From positions 25,694,637 to 25,758,636 of the forward strand of contig NC_053116.1 in the NCBI RefSeq assembly GCF_010015445.1: a stretch of 64,000 nucleotides of DNA, written 5' to 3'. The notes beneath the pieces were generated by a model. It made no database searches and had not been told where the DNA came from. It saw only the letters and a list, made by a program, of their open reading frames with translations. The DNA comes from Perca fluviatilis. Its lineage: Eukaryota; Chordata; Actinopteri; Perciformes; Percidae. The translations under genes were made by a program, and so were the position numbers. This document shows, piece by piece, positions 1-26,590 of the stretch (position 1 is the first letter of the stretch; each line of letters opens with the position of its first letter).

Positions 1-220
1 AGAAGAAAAAAAATCATATTCCCCATTCTCTAACTGTCGGGTCAGTGGTGTTGAATAAACATAATATATCCTATAATTTCTGACTTCTATCTATCTATCG
101 ATCTATCTTACAAATAAATGTATGTGTATTTTCGTTGGATCTTTGCTTTCCTTTATAATACTAAATTCTGCAAGATTGTGTATGTTGAGTGCTCCTGTAC
201 ACCTTGCTGTACACTGTTAA

Positions 221-298
221 CACTTTGAAATGTGAGCCAGTGTACAGACAATTGTCTGTACACTGGTGTGTCTGTACACTGGCTCACATTTCAAAGTG
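221..298. repeat. Perfect inverted repeat with an internal 30-bp palindrome
   Basis: Bases 221-250 are the exact reverse complement of 269-298 (30 of 30). Bases 237-266 form a second, perfect 30-bp palindrome centred on CAATTG. The two structures share sequence, so the single strand can fold into either of two competing hairpins. No coding role is visible. It could be a tiny foldback element, a collapsed transposon end pair or a replication-slippage product. Confidence 0.9.
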
Positions 299-3169
299 CG
301 TCACGTTTTTAGGTGCTCTCACCCGCCTGTCTTCCCTCTGAGTGGGTAACCTGATTCACTGTACTCACTACCTTTGAACCATGCCTCTATACGTCAGACT
401 GAATATATCCAATATTTTATCTCATAATCTAACTTGGACAGCTGTTCACTGTCGATCTGGGCTTTTCTTTCAAAGTTCACTTAAGCGGAAAAGGGGCCGT
501 AGTTCCGCTGTATTTCTTTAAACATCTTGGACTTATTGTGGTGAAGTGCTGTTGTCAGGTAACATTGTTTTGTTGTGTTTCCAGTCTTTCTGGAACTAGG
601 GATACAGAAAAAAATCGGATTACTCTTACTTGTCATTGACTATAAAATGGTGAAGGGAGAACAAGATGTTCGTGAGATGTTCTGCATTTCACCAGTTTTC
701 CCCCCATGCATGATGCACGGTTTAAGCACAGATCTCCATGTCAAAGGAACAGGAAGAGACGGGAGCTCAAAGCAAGCTAGATTATTGAAAAGAAGCAGAT
801 TGGCTTGTTCTAGGAGTGCGTCAAAGATGGAGCAGACTTGTAAATGATTTGTTCAATTCCTCTGTGTGTATGTATGTGAAATATAAAAAGAGGGAGGCAG
901 ACAGAGAGAAAAGAGAGACACTCCACCTGCCAGAATGTGTGTGTCAGAGCCAAAGTATTTGGCGTTGTGTGTTGGTGTGAGAGAGCGATGAAGGCAGACA
1001 GACAAAAATGAAGTGCAACAGTCTGTCTACTGTTTGAAGATGTTTATTAGAGAGACAGAAAAGCAGAGAGAAAGGAGGACAAAGAGACAGTCAGAGTCCA
1101 CCTATAGGAGGGATGAGAGTGTCTGTTTTGTCTCCATGTATTTGTGTGTGTGTGAGAGAGAGAAAGGTAGCAGGGCTGAGTGGGAGCTTGGCAGTGCAGC
1201 CCTGCTCTCTGTGTCTGGCTTATCGGAGAAGGAATTTGAAGTAGACGACTTGAGGACTCCCCTGAGACCTCACCCATGCTCCCAGATTAGCTGCTAAACT
1301 GCACATAATTGTGCTTCCCTTCGTCTCCCAGAGAGCTATTAGTCTCCCCTTTTTTTAACCCCCCCCCACACACACACACAGACACACACACCCTAACCGC
1401 CCAGACCAGACTAACTGAATAAACACAGGCACAGTGATGCACACTCATAAGCACCTCTATTTGCGTGCATCCTCACTGATGCATGCACACCTGAGTGTCC
1501 ACACAGAGATTTTCTCAACACCTACGTTCCTGTTGCAAGAGAGGTTTGCAAGTGCTTTTGTCATACACGCATTTTTTTAACTTCTAAGTTTATTGTAGTT
1601 GATGTATGAACCTTTTTTGCAAAACACGTTCCACTGTTAAAGCCCACAGACAAAAGTATCCGAGTGGTGAGATGTTTGCACTTTAGAGCAAATGATAGCC
1701 AACTCTCTCACAGTAAAACACTTGCTCTCAATGATATATGTGCACACTGGTGTCAAAGTCAGTGAGTTAGTTTAGCATGTGAGCTCAGTGTAATGGCCCA
1801 TTGACCAGAAGGTCATTTATCCTTCTCCCCGAGGTTAGACACATTGATGTTGCTACACTAATGCCCTTTTAATGTGCCCAAGAAGTTCCAGCTGGATAAA
1901 CGGTCACATGCAGTAGAAAGCAGGTGAGCCATGCACTGTAAGTCATTTTGGATAAACTCATTTAGTGCAGCTTGAAATGATGGATGGGTGTGCATGGCGT
2001 GTTGGGACACCTGGGGGTGGGGGAGGCGAGTCAGGCATTGGCTGCTTGGGTCATGGCAAAGAGGGTATGGCAGCTTGGCGCTGAAATCACCATGGGGTTG
2101 GCGCCACTCTGCCCCTGCTTACTTCTGTTGCTTGTGGCTCATTCCTTTTGGAAAATGTTCATATGCACACTCACACACTCATACACACATTATTGGCTGT
2201 GCACAAAGACACTCCACTGGGCTTTCCCCTGATCTGTTGAACTTGGCGTCTGACTCAGGAACTTGCTATTGAAAATGCCGGGCCGAGTTTTATGTATTTG
2301 ACCTTGGTGGTGAGAAGTATTGTAAAGGTTATCAACATGGAAGGGGAAGACCAGCCCCTATTGTTTCCCCTGTGTGCTATTACACCTACAGTCTCAAGCA
2401 AACACTTGCTTTAACAAGCAATTAACTGTGTTAATTAAGGCTACATTTCACTGCTAATTGATTTCCATTTTATGTGAATATCAATTGCAGGATTGTTGCT
2501 TTTACCATTTGAATAGGAGTCTATTTAGCTGTAACTAACACACGGATAGGTAATAGATTGTTCTTCTTGTTTAGTAGTATCAACAGTTTTTATATACAAC
2601 TGGATGATTGGTTCTGCATAAGGGAGATGCAACCTACAGGAGTTAGTTAGTTAATTGTTTCTTTGTGCACAGCAAAGTTGGTTTTGTCTTTTCACATAAA
2701 ATGTAGTCATTTTTGTTTGCATACAAAAGCCAAATGGAGACAATTAAATGTCCTCCTGCGGATTGTCCTAGTTGCTGCCTGAAATGTTGACAAGCTAATC
2801 GTACTAAACATATTACTGTCCTCTTCCTAAAGATAAAATTGGGGGCTGTTACTCCAAGTTTGGATTTTATCTTTATGAGGACTTTTTCATTTTTTTTTAG
2901 ATAAATATTTCCATGTATTTTTAATTTAAGATATTGTATAGGATGATATATAAGAAAGAAAGAAGAATGGTGAAACTGGAAAATGCTGTTTTGACAACAG
3001 GAATGAATAAGGAATTTTGTTTTTATTGCTAGCAGGTAGCCTTAAAACAATATCACGACAACAAAACATTGTTATTCGTATCATATTCTCGAAGCATTTA
3101 TGGTATATTTCAATAGATATTACATATTTCAAGAAGCTTAATTGTGTGATTGCTAAAGAAATCTCTCTC

Positions 3170-3170
3170 C

Positions 3171-3205
<35 letters not shown>

Positions 3206-3222
3206 TGTGTGTGCGTGCGTGC
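3170..3222 (+). repeat. Compound (CT)n(TG)n microsatellite at a splice acceptor
   Basis: A (CT) run is followed by a (TG) run and GCGTGCGTGCAG, and the final AG is the acceptor of the first prdm16 exon in the window. The CT run must serve as the polypyrimidine tract. Confidence 0.9.
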
Positions 3223-3224
3223 AG

Positions 3225-16398
<13,174 letters not shown>

Positions 16399-16401
16399 AC
16401 A

Positions 16402-16402
<1 letters not shown>

Positions 16403-16473
<71 letters not shown>
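16403..16473 (+). repeat. (AG)n microsatellite at the start of the prdm16 3' UTR
   Basis: About 35 AG units followed by a G-run, immediately after the stop codon. Confidence 0.95.
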
Positions 16474-16476
<3 letters not shown>

Positions 16477-19400
16477 GGGGGGGAAGTGGGAGGAGGAGTA
16501 GGAGGAACATTAGTTTCGCAAATGGATAGAAACAAGAGACTGAGTGGACATGAGTTGTGAGAAACGTGGAGGCCAGAGAAGAATTCAGTGTCACATACAT
16601 TCAAGATAGAAAGAATATGTTTGTGTGGATATGTGTGTTCATTTGTGTGTGTGTGTGTGTGCGTGTGTGTGCGTGTGTGTGCGCGTGCGAGTGTGAGAGG
16701 AGGGAGAGATTGTCCCTAGGTGAGGCGTCTCGCAAGACTCTGTCAAAATGAAAGCACTGCTAAGCTCCTGTTGATGTGAAGGACATGATGAATGCTTCTC
16801 AACAGCATTGAAACTCTGCATTACTCTTATCCTCCGCAAGTCCACAAGGCTCACTCCAGCACCACAGAGACCCTATGTAAGGCTCTCATAAAGACACTTA
16901 ATGACTAGTACGTCTCTAAAGTCTGTGTACACCGCCTACTTCAAGCACTGCAGCATCAGCACTGCATTAGCACTGCATGTCCACAAGGTGGTGTTGTTTC
17001 ACCAGGAACATAGTGGGCGCGTGCACTATTGTCTCCCAAGTTTTTCCCCACCAATCACAGGTGACTCATTTACTGATCTTGTTTCAGTATAACTGCAGAA
17101 TCAACAATAGCACCACACTAAATGTTACTTGAGGAAATGACCGTACCAGTAGACTGTTGATTTTTGAATGATTACATGGAAATTATGTTCAATGTTCAAA
17201 TGTGCACAGCAACTGGTGATTTTGATGAGCTGTCTGGGACACTAGCCATTGTAATTGGTTACCCAATTTGATCATGCTGAAAATGAATTTAAATCATACT
17301 CGAAAAATGAGGAACGTCTTTCTCTGCTTGTTTATTTCATCGTCATTTGTTAATTTTATTTACTTTCTCTCCTATTAGATACCACAGTATTGTTTTGTTG
17401 TAGGCACCACAGTGCTAAATTGTTAATATAATTATTTTAGAGAAGGACCAAAATTGTATGATATTGTCATATGATGTACAAAATAACCTAGATGTTCATA
17501 GCAAGAGTGGTATGTGCCAAATAACCCATAGAAAATGTTTTGTTCTCTGACAATCATTTCATTTCCAAGGGGCTTGCATTTGCTGTCATACTTTTTCTTT
17601 TCTTATTACGCTCTTATATATTTGATTTCAGAAGTGTGTGTGTGTATGTATTTATTTTTGGTTGTTTTGTCATGACTGGAGGAGTGAAAATGAAGGCATG
17701 TCATTTTATTCCTCTTTTCTTGATACTGAAGGAATGAACGCCTATCAGAACGTGAGGGAGATTCAGAATCTCTGGTTTTGATGCGTTAGTGTGCCAAAAT
17801 TGAAAGAACCCATGAAATTAATTGTTTTTATTTATAGTGAAAAATAGCTTTAGTTAGCTTTAGATCCTATTTGGCATTGTTAACGTCCTGCAGTGTTTAG
17901 TTTTTTTTCTTATTTCAGTCCAACCATTTTACCCAGTATGCTGAATGTGTCTTGTTCAAGTATTAAGTTGGGGGGGGGGGGGGCAGACTTGGACAACTTT
18001 TACTGTAAATGTCAGAAAAGGGCATTACATTGTTATTATTGAATCTGACCAGTTTCTACCACACCAAGCTCCCTTTCCCCTCTGTTTTTCATTTGATACA
18101 TGTAGTGTCAACAATGAATACCCTTTTTAAATTAGTTTGATATTACATGGTTCAAAAGTCTAAAACATACAGCCACGTCTACATGAACATCTGGTCTTCG
18201 GATTATGCAAGAAAGAAGGCGAGGACTCATAAAAGACAAAAAAGAGAGAGTAAACTAAACCCCAGATAGTGTTAAAATGGACATCATAATTATGCTGGTT
18301 GGTCCTTCTAACACATGCATACAATGTTAATTCTTGACAGAGAAAACAGAAATACTTGATCATGAGTTTAACTTTATATTCCCTGTTCTTCTGAGATCAT
18401 ACTAAAAACTCATTCCATGTGGTCTTCAAGGTAGCTGTGCCATGGGGGGCATGAGTCATTAACTGTAGATAACTGTAGATAGCTGCAGGAGCCGGGGGGG
18501 TGAGCATTGTTGATCATTGTTGCCTTGGTCCTCCCTGTGAATACTGGGACTCTCAGAGCTAGGCCTGATGCTGTATTTTCAAACTAGTACTTAAACCATA
18601 TGGGTCCAAGCCATAAATTGTTCAGGCTTAGGTCTCTAGAACATAGGACACAGATCACATTTTCAGACTAGTTTCACTTTCAGTAGATGAGCAACTCGAG
18701 CTCGACATGGAGAGATATGAAAAATCTGAAACAGAAGCACTGTAATTTTTATTCATGACAGCAGGTGGTAGTGTGATGCTAGGACTGCTGCATCATCTCA
18801 TTTTTCTAAAGACAGACGTCTTTTTTTTATAATTATACTGAATGAGATTTTATTCATGGTAAACACATTGTTTTCCCAAGTCGTGGTTATAAAATGTAAA
18901 GGCTTGGGTTGCTAAGTTTTTAGGTTGACTATATGTAGTAATTCATGTCATGGACTACTGTAATAAGTAAGCGCTGTGTAAAGCAAAGGAATTGAAGGCA
19001 TTTAAGTATTCCATTTTGCCAACTTCAGAAAGTATTCAGGCAGATGGTCGCTGAAATATGTTTCAGCATAATAGAACATGGTTGCTGTTTTCCCCCCACT
19101 GTTACAGGAGAAAGTAAAAATATACATATTGTTTCTTTTTAACTGTATAGTATTTTAAAGAAAGAAAAGCAATGGTGCATTTGTCTGAAGAAAACAAATC
19201 ATTGAAAAATATGGGTTTAAATGGATGGTGCTTGTTTTGTTTGAATCTGAGTTGTATATCGCCTCTGTTATGTTTATTGAAAACAAACAAACAAAAAAAG
19301 ATATTGTGCATGACGTGTTTAGCAGTCATAATGATGTCCATTTGTGAAATGTGTATCAAATTAAAAAATGAGAAAAAAAAAGAAAAGAAAAAAATGAATC

Positions 19401-19727
19401 CGTAGATGCACTTATTGTACATGTGGTTAGTCTGGTAGATTTGACTTCAAGTTCTTGACTGCCTTACAGATGTTGGGCAGCTGGCTCTGAAAGACATTAG
19501 AAAAGACTTGTGGGAGAAGACATAATGAAAAACAATAAAGGATTGTAGAATAATATTGAACAATTCTGAAAATTGCAGTTCTTTTGATGCTTGTGATTAT
19601 TGAAGATGTACTTTAGAGAAATTTCATTGAAAAGATATGACTCTGATGTTAATTCTGTAGAATAGCAATGTATACCAAATGTAATCTTTCCAATGCTATG
19701 AAGAATTTATACATGAAATTGATATGC

Positions 19728-19733
19728 AATAAA
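19728..19733 (+). promoter_or_regulatory. prdm16: Probable prdm16 polyadenylation signal
   Basis: AATAAA followed about 12 bases later by a TGTGTGCTTTTT element, a typical GU/U-rich downstream context. A second AATAAA lies at 19534-19539. Confidence 0.6.
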
Positions 19734-19755
19734 ACCTGTGTGCTTTTTAAATGAC

Positions 19756-20460
19756 ACGCCCACTTTGTATTTGTGAGCTAAAAAATGATCAGTGAAGAGT
19801 ACACAAAGAAGACAACCCATCAGGTGTTTTCCTTCCAGGTTATAATTTATTATTTAGTACCAACTAAAGCTGAAACAGTTAGTCAATTAATCATTCAAGC
19901 CATTTTTCAAGAACAAATCACAAGCATGTCCTAGTTCCTGCTTCTCAAATGTGAGGAGAGGAAAATGTTTCTGTTTTTCTCTGTTGAATAAATTAGGGTG
20001 TGTGGCTTCTAATTGGACAAAACAAGCTATTTAAGAGTTATCTTGGCCTTTGGGAAATCGATGGGCAACTTTTTACTACTTACTACTACAATTTACATTC
20101 ACATTCATTTAATAATCATTATGTCAGCCCAACAGGAAGCCTTATCAAACAGTTTGTGTTTCTGCAGGCTGTTGCACCAGCTATGTGAAAGTCTACACAC
20201 AACAACACATTTTTACATAGCATGGGAGTTAAGCCATAACATTATTCTATTAAAATAGTTTGCATCCAAGTTAGTTAAAATGTAGTGTTAAAAGACAACT
20301 TAAAAAGCACACCTTTTCTGAGCAGGTGAAAAACATTATAATATGATTGTTTCATATGTCTCAATTTTCCTGACGAGTAGGCTGCTATAGATGACATGTC
20401 TTGTATTATGTATTTATTTAGCTAAATTATACACTATTGTAAGTCATGATGTTCTGCACA
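19756..20460. other. Intergenic, nothing recognised
   Basis: A/T-rich single-copy-looking sequence between the prdm16 3' end and the C1q exon relic. No exon, repeat or RNA gene is supported. Confidence 0.5.
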
Positions 20461-20466
20461 CAATAC

Positions 20467-20548
20467 CTTGAAGTTGTTGTTTTAGCTTGTTCATCTCTGC
20501 CTCTCTAGTCTTCTGTGACTTCCGTTCTTTCAGCTTAGCTGTTTGTGC
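20467..20548 (-). pseudogene. Orphan relic of the C1q-like gene exon 2 (coiled-coil exon)
   Basis: Read on the minus strand it gives AQTAKLKERKSQKTREAEMN followed by KLKQQLQG, clearly the same exon as [24 protein letters not shown] in the C1q-like genes at 35868 and 42249. It carries an extra three-residue step and the same ...CAAG|GTAT donor. No other C1q exon is visible nearby, so it is an isolated leftover of an older tandem copy about 9 kb from the present cluster. Confidence 0.75.
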
Positions 20549-20899
20549 ATAAATAAATGAATAAATAAATAAATATAAATGAATATAATAGCTTTTATTT
20601 TGCTGCACCATCAAACATTCTTCGGAAATTGCTCCAATACAAGTGAGATGTAGGAAATACTCTTTCATTTAACAAACAACACCAAAACAAATACCAAAGC
20701 TACAGTAAATAGTTGAGTACAAACATTTAAGTTCTCCTCAGGATAAAATGTAACATTTCTGTGATCCTGTAACTTTTCATCTAGCCCATCATTAGGTCAA
20801 CATTTGTCCAATGGTTTGGTTTATGACCAAAACAGCATCCACTCCCATCAGCATCAGCTGTACTTTGTGTTAGTGCTAATTGTGTGAATGCTGATTCAG

Positions 20900-21084
20900 T
20901 TTGTTTCAGGCCTGTCTCCGCCGATTATGACGTTTTCAAGGTGTAGTGCAGGGAAATATGATCCGCGTGAGCACGGTGTATTTTATTTTGAAAATTAACC
21001 GGATGTTTTATTTTGTTTCTGTGCTCGACTTCCTGTCCTGCACAATCTGCCGTGTGCTGAATTGCTGCGGTGCTCTCCGGCACC
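20900..21084. repeat. Left half of an unidentified repeat interrupted by the hAT element
   Basis: The sequence left of the hAT insertion continues logically across it into 23507-23700, which is rich in CTCCGGAG/GCTCCGG motifs. I cannot name the family. Confidence 0.3.
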
Positions 21085-21514
21085 CAGAGCCGGCGATTGC
21101 TATAGGCGACCTAGGCGATTGCCTAGGGCGTCAAAAGTGTTGGGGGCGCCGTGTCATTCTTAGGTCTACTTCCCATTAATAATAGAATTATGAATGACAA
21201 GCGAAATAAAACGCGTTTATTAAACATGATCATCCTAGGGCGCCCCCTCAGTCACACTTTTACTTGTCAACCTTTCATTACGCGACGTTTCCAGTCTATG
21301 GGTCAGACTCAAACACACGGAGCTCTGAAGCAGACCTGCGCGTCGCTTAGTGTCCACTCTCTCTGTAAAAATAGAGACGAGCAGCGGCACAGACAGAGCT
21401 GCTGCAGCGCGCCTTCCCTGGTCTGTGCAGCTTCAGATTTATAATAGACGCGCTCTGCTGTGGGCATGCTACGGCAGATGTGTCCCTATTCTCTTTGCGT
21501 AGTTTTGTTTTTTG

Positions 21515-22420
<906 letters not shown>

Positions 22421-22429
22421 TGGGAGGGG

Positions 22430-23065
22430 TTGTGAGCATTACTTGCAGGGCATCGCTGAGCTCAGCAGGGAGTGCAGCAGGACCACGGCGACAGCTGCAA
22501 CCAGGGTCTTGGTGCCAACGTTCTCCAAAGGAAATACCGCTGGGGGAAAAAAGCATAAGGACTCCGGGGGTAAACTCCCCAGAAGCTAGGATTAGTAACA
22601 AGCATTTCTGGGATGGGCTGCACACAAATAGTAATAGTAATAGTAACAGTAATAGTAACAGTAATAGAAAGGGAGAGGAGAGCAGCTCAGTGTGTCAAAG
22701 GAAGGAAGTCCCCCGGCAGTCTAGGACTATAACAACGTAACTATAACAGGTAACTAAGAGAGACAGGTCATAAGGAGAGGTAGCTTTTTCGGGCTTAGAA
22801 CTCTCCCCCCGGATCTGGCTTGGCTGGCCTGCCTCCCTCTACTTTGTTATGTATTATTAATCTAACAATTATGAAGAGAAGCAGTTGGGCCAGTTAGGTG
22901 AACACTGCAACTCCTCACTCCCTAACTATAAGCTTTATCAAATAGGAGAGTTTTAAGTTCATTCTTGAATGAGGTGACAGTTTCTGCCCCCCGACCCCCA
23001 GATCGGGAGCTGGTTCCATAGGAGAGGAGCCTGATAACTGAAAGCAATACAGAATGCCTGAGAGC
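22430..23065 (-). mobile_element. Truncated L2-type LINE 3' fragment, inside the hAT element
   Basis: The reverse complement matches 45530-46140 of the L2 copy: the end of the RT frame (antisense of ...NQLPIW), its stop context, the GAGGAGTTGCAGTGTTCACC stretch, the (TTA CTG/ATT) trinucleotide run and the CTGGTTGCAGCTGTCGCCG tail. It is cut short at both ends. Confidence 0.85.
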
Positions 23066-23769
23066 CTTACTGCAAAATATCCCATTATGTTTTTATATTT
23101 GGATTGTAATCTATGTTTGCCTTTAGATAAAGATATTTCAAGCATAAATTGATTCAGAAAAAGGTAAAAAAAAAAAAAAAAGTGCATAAATATTCACCAG
23201 AATGCAGGAAATTAAGTATTTAATGCTCAAAATTTTCAGGGGGTGGACCCCCAGAACCCCCATCATAAGTCACCATGCACACAAATCTGGAAACAAAAAA
23301 ATGGCCTTTGGGTTACCAGACCAGTTATAATTAGACCAAATGTTGGTGCCATCTAACTTACATGGATGCTAGAAACTAAAATGAACATACATTGCTACTC
23401 TATCGCTGACACAGCGCTGCTGTGGAGATATGGTAATGCAAGACTGGGGGGGGGGGCGCAAAACTCAATCTCGCCTAGGGCAACCAAAGGGCTAGAACCG
23501 GCCCTGCCGGCACCTGTCAAAAATAGAAGCTCTGCGTATCTGCTCCGGAGGGCTGCGGATCGCCGGAGCTGGGACGGAGTCGGAACGCAGCTGTTCTGCA
23601 GTCTGTGGATATACACACATTGACTTTAATGTAAACTTATTGACTCCGCCGCCGTTCCGGAGCAGATCTGCAGCCGTTCCGCAGTTGGACACAAAATAAA
23701 ACATGCATGATTTCATAATCCCCGCATTTTCGGTACAAAAAAGGCCCACATATATCTTAGCAGAAAGTT

Positions 23770-24075
23770 GAAAAATGTTGTTTACTTCACACAAGAGCAG
23801 CCATTTTCCCCTGTTGCCCTGAGAACATTATGAAGTGACGTTATGAAGTGATGTAATTACGCGACGTGAACATCATCGAAAAGCAGGGTGTTGGGGGAAT
23901 CACTTTTTCTCTTTTTCATCAAACCGCAGTTTTTGCAACTTCCCGCAATTTCATCGCATAAAATTGCATAAATATCCCGCATATTCCATCGCATTTTTTG
24001 AGAAAACGTGCTGCATAATCAAGGATTTTTGCCCGCAACAATCACAAAAAAACTCTTTTTTTCTGGAAGGACTGA
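23770..24075 (+). mobile_element. Partial copy of the small CAGTC-ended MITE
   Basis: From GTTTACTTCACACAAGAGCA to CTGGAAGGACTG it is about 90% identical by eye to 61840-62095, including GCAGGGTGTTGGGGGAATCA. The left terminal repeat is missing or diverged, so it is incomplete. Confidence 0.8.
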
Positions 24076-24079
24076 CTAC

Positions 24080-24440
24080 TTTTGACATACAATACTTTGA
24101 CTTTTTATCACTGTTTTCAGCATGACAGTTTTTTTTATCACTTTTTTCAACAAACTATACTGACTTTTTTTCGACTTGCTATACTCTGACTTTTTTCAAC
24201 CTACTATACTATGACTTTTATCACTTTTTTCAAAATACAATACTATGAGTTTTTTCAACATGCTGTACTATTACTTTTTTGACATACCATACTATGAGTT
24301 TTTTTTATATACTATACTATAAAATTTTTCCACATGCTATACTATGACTTGTTTCACTTTTTTCTGTACTATGAATTTGTTCGACATATTTTATACTTCT
24401 TTCATCGCTTTTTTGACATACTTTAATATGACTTTTTTTA
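24080..24440 (+). repeat. A/T-rich minisatellite, first block
   Basis: Imperfect units of the form CATACTATACTATGACTTTT / TTATCACTTTTTTCAA, separated by variable T-runs. Confidence 0.85.
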
Positions 24441-24454
24441 CGAAAACATAAACT

Positions 24455-24975
24455 CTGGTCAGGTCAGGCAGCTAGTGGTAACCAGAGAATAATTTGAAGA
24501 CAGAATGTTGAGTGTTCAAACCTTAAATGTTTCAGTAATTTCCGAGGTCCACCATACAAAGTAAAAGAGACAAATGTGCCAAAAACGTGAAGAGTTTCTT
24601 TAAGTCCGATAGCTTAGAGTGATAACTGAATGACTGGAGGTCAGAAAGTTGAGTGTTTGAATCTTGTATGTCTCAGTAAGCTATAACATCAAATATAGTG
24701 AGAGAAAGAGATAAATATGCCAAAACATAAACTTTTTTTGTCAGGTCAGATAGTTTAGGGTGTTAATAGAATGATTGAAAGACAGAAGGTTGAGTGCTCA
24801 AATCTTAAATGTTTCAGTAAGTTTTGAGGTCCAACATGCTAAGTGAAAGAGTATAATATGCCAAAATATGTTTTTTGTGTTAGGTCAGATGGCTAAGATT
24901 GATAAGAGAATGTTCAAAAGGCAGAAGGTTGTGTGTTCAAATCTGATAGGTTCCATTTAGTTTCAAGACCTATTT
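24455..24975 (+). repeat. Four tandem ~140-bp units with a tRNA-like half
   Basis: Units begin near 24463, 24603, 24745 and 24884. Each has GTCAG-TNAG-type A-box-like sequence followed about 50 bases later by AGAAGGTTGNGTGTTCAAAT (B-box-like), then TAAATGTTTCAGTAAGTTTT, AGTGAAAGAG and TATGCCAAAA. The spacing and boxes resemble a decayed tRNA (Leu-like) head fused to an unrelated tail, arranged head to tail. The block sits between two arrays of the T-rich minisatellite. Confidence 0.6.
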
Positions 24976-25189
24976 TACAGGAATGAAGAATTCAAATAGA
25001 CAGAGAAAAGTGTATGGGACTGGTATTGTAAAGGTTGTGTTCCTGCCATTCGCTTTTCGTACTGGTTATTTTGGAGAGATAAATGCAGGCAGTTTCAAAC
25101 AGAAATTACAGAATCAGCTTATATTTGAAAGAAAAATTACAGTGGTATGGTAAGTAATTTTGTTAGCTTAAGTAGGTGTGACTTTTTTG

Positions 25190-26020
25190 AGCATACTAGG
25201 AGATATTGAATGAGACACCTCAGTGAAAACTTGACTTTTTGTGACTTTTTTCAACATACTTCGAATTTTTTTTTTCCGACATACTATATATTATGACTAT
25301 TTTCAACATTCTATACTGACTTTTTTGACACACTATACTATTGCTTTTTTATCACTTTTTATCAAAAAACTATAGTCCTCACTATTTTTGTAATTCTATA
25401 CTGACTCTTTTGGACATACTATACTATGGCTTTTTTATCACTTTTTTGACATACTATACTATGGCTTTTTACAACATAATATACTATGTTTTTTTTATAA
25501 CTTTTTTCGACATACTATACTTGGCTTCTTTATCACTTTTTTCAACATAATATACTTTGGCTTTTTTATCACTTTTTTCAACATACTATACTATTGCTTT
25601 TTTTATTACTTTTTATCGACATGCTGTACAATGACTTTTTATATACTATGTTTTTTTATAATTTTTTTGGACATACTTTACTAAGGCTTTTTATCACTTT
25701 CTTCAACATACTATATTATGACTTTTTTTCGACATACAATACTATGGCTTTTTTATCACTTTTTTGACATACTATACTATGGCTTTTTACGACTTACTAT
25801 ACTATGTTTTGTATGATTTTTTTCGACGTACTACACTATTGCTTTTTTATCACTTTCTTCAACATACTATACTATGGCTTTTTTATCACTTTTTTCGACA
25901 TACTATACTATGGCTTTTTTTATAATTTGTTTCAACATACTATACTATGGCTTTTTTATAATTTTTTTCAACATACTATACTATGATTTTTTTCAACATA
26001 CTATACTATGGCTTTGTGAT
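25190..26020 (+). repeat. A/T-rich minisatellite, second block
   Basis: Dense head-to-tail units of roughly 30-50 bases built on CGACATACTATACTATGGCT plus TTTTTATCACTTTTT. Open frames such as FFITFFDILYYGFF are translations of the repeat. Confidence 0.95.
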
Positions 26021-26590
26021 AGAGAAAAATACTGAAACCCAGTGAAACACACAGATTTGGTTAAAGTGAGATATTGCAAAGGTTTTAATGTAATGAATTC
26101 ACAGAGAAGGTACATAAAAGAAGTGCAATTAATCACATGGGGAGCTTACAGAGGAAAACACCAAACTGTTTTCCCCAGCATCTCCCAAAACTTACAGTGA
26201 AACACAGTGTGAATATATACTTGTTGTGGAACAAAGACACCTGTGCTCATTGGAAAGCAGCCGTATGAATATTTTTACAAACCAACCAAAAGGTTGTTCA
26301 ACAATTTCCAGTAGCCAATGGCAAGCTTTTACATGTCTCCGTATATTTAGCTTGTCAGTCAATAGTAATTCAAACATATTGTCTTCTTCTTTCAATGACA
26401 AACTGTCAGAACTTCACTCAGTTTAACATACAGATTTTATAAACGGAGTGTTTATTTGCACCCCTGGTATGCAATTGCGCAAGTCAGGGCGCAAGTCAGT
26501 TTTTTTTTTGCAGGGTGGTAGGGGAAGACTCATGAATATGCCTGCTCTGGTTGGGTTGGTTAGGTTTAGGCAACAGGAGTGGGATTGGTT
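26021..26590. other. Unassigned sequence between minisatellite blocks
   Basis: About 570 bases without a gene. It breaks the minisatellite abruptly after GGCTTTGTGATAGAG, so it may be an insertion, but I cannot find convincing terminal repeats or a target duplication. Confidence 0.3.

Larger units (their letters stand above)
1..3224 (+). other. prdm16: Intron (5' part cut by window edge) of prdm16
   Basis: No exon is recognisable here on either strand; short open frames are interrupted and look like no protein I know. The stretch is taken as intron because the first recognisable prdm16 exon starts at 3225 with an acceptor and a split codon. It holds a striking inverted repeat (221-298), short CA/TG runs (about 1370-1390, 2165-2190) and a (CT)n(TG)n tract that abuts the acceptor. 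The PR/SET-domain exons must lie further left. Confidence 0.75.
16399..19755 (+). other. prdm16: prdm16 3' untranslated region
   Basis: From the TAG to just past the last good poly(A) signal. It is A/T-rich with no recognisable coding sequence or transposon. It begins with (AG)n at about 16403-16473 and contains a (TG)n/GCGTG tract at about 16640-16695. Candidate AATAAA signals are at 19534-19539 and 19728-19733. A 3.3 kb UTR is plausible for this gene; the end is inferred from the signals alone. Confidence 0.65.

Noticed and set aside
575..1297. Short open frames in the first prdm16 intron
   Set aside because: No start context, conserved motif or splice partners; length is within chance.
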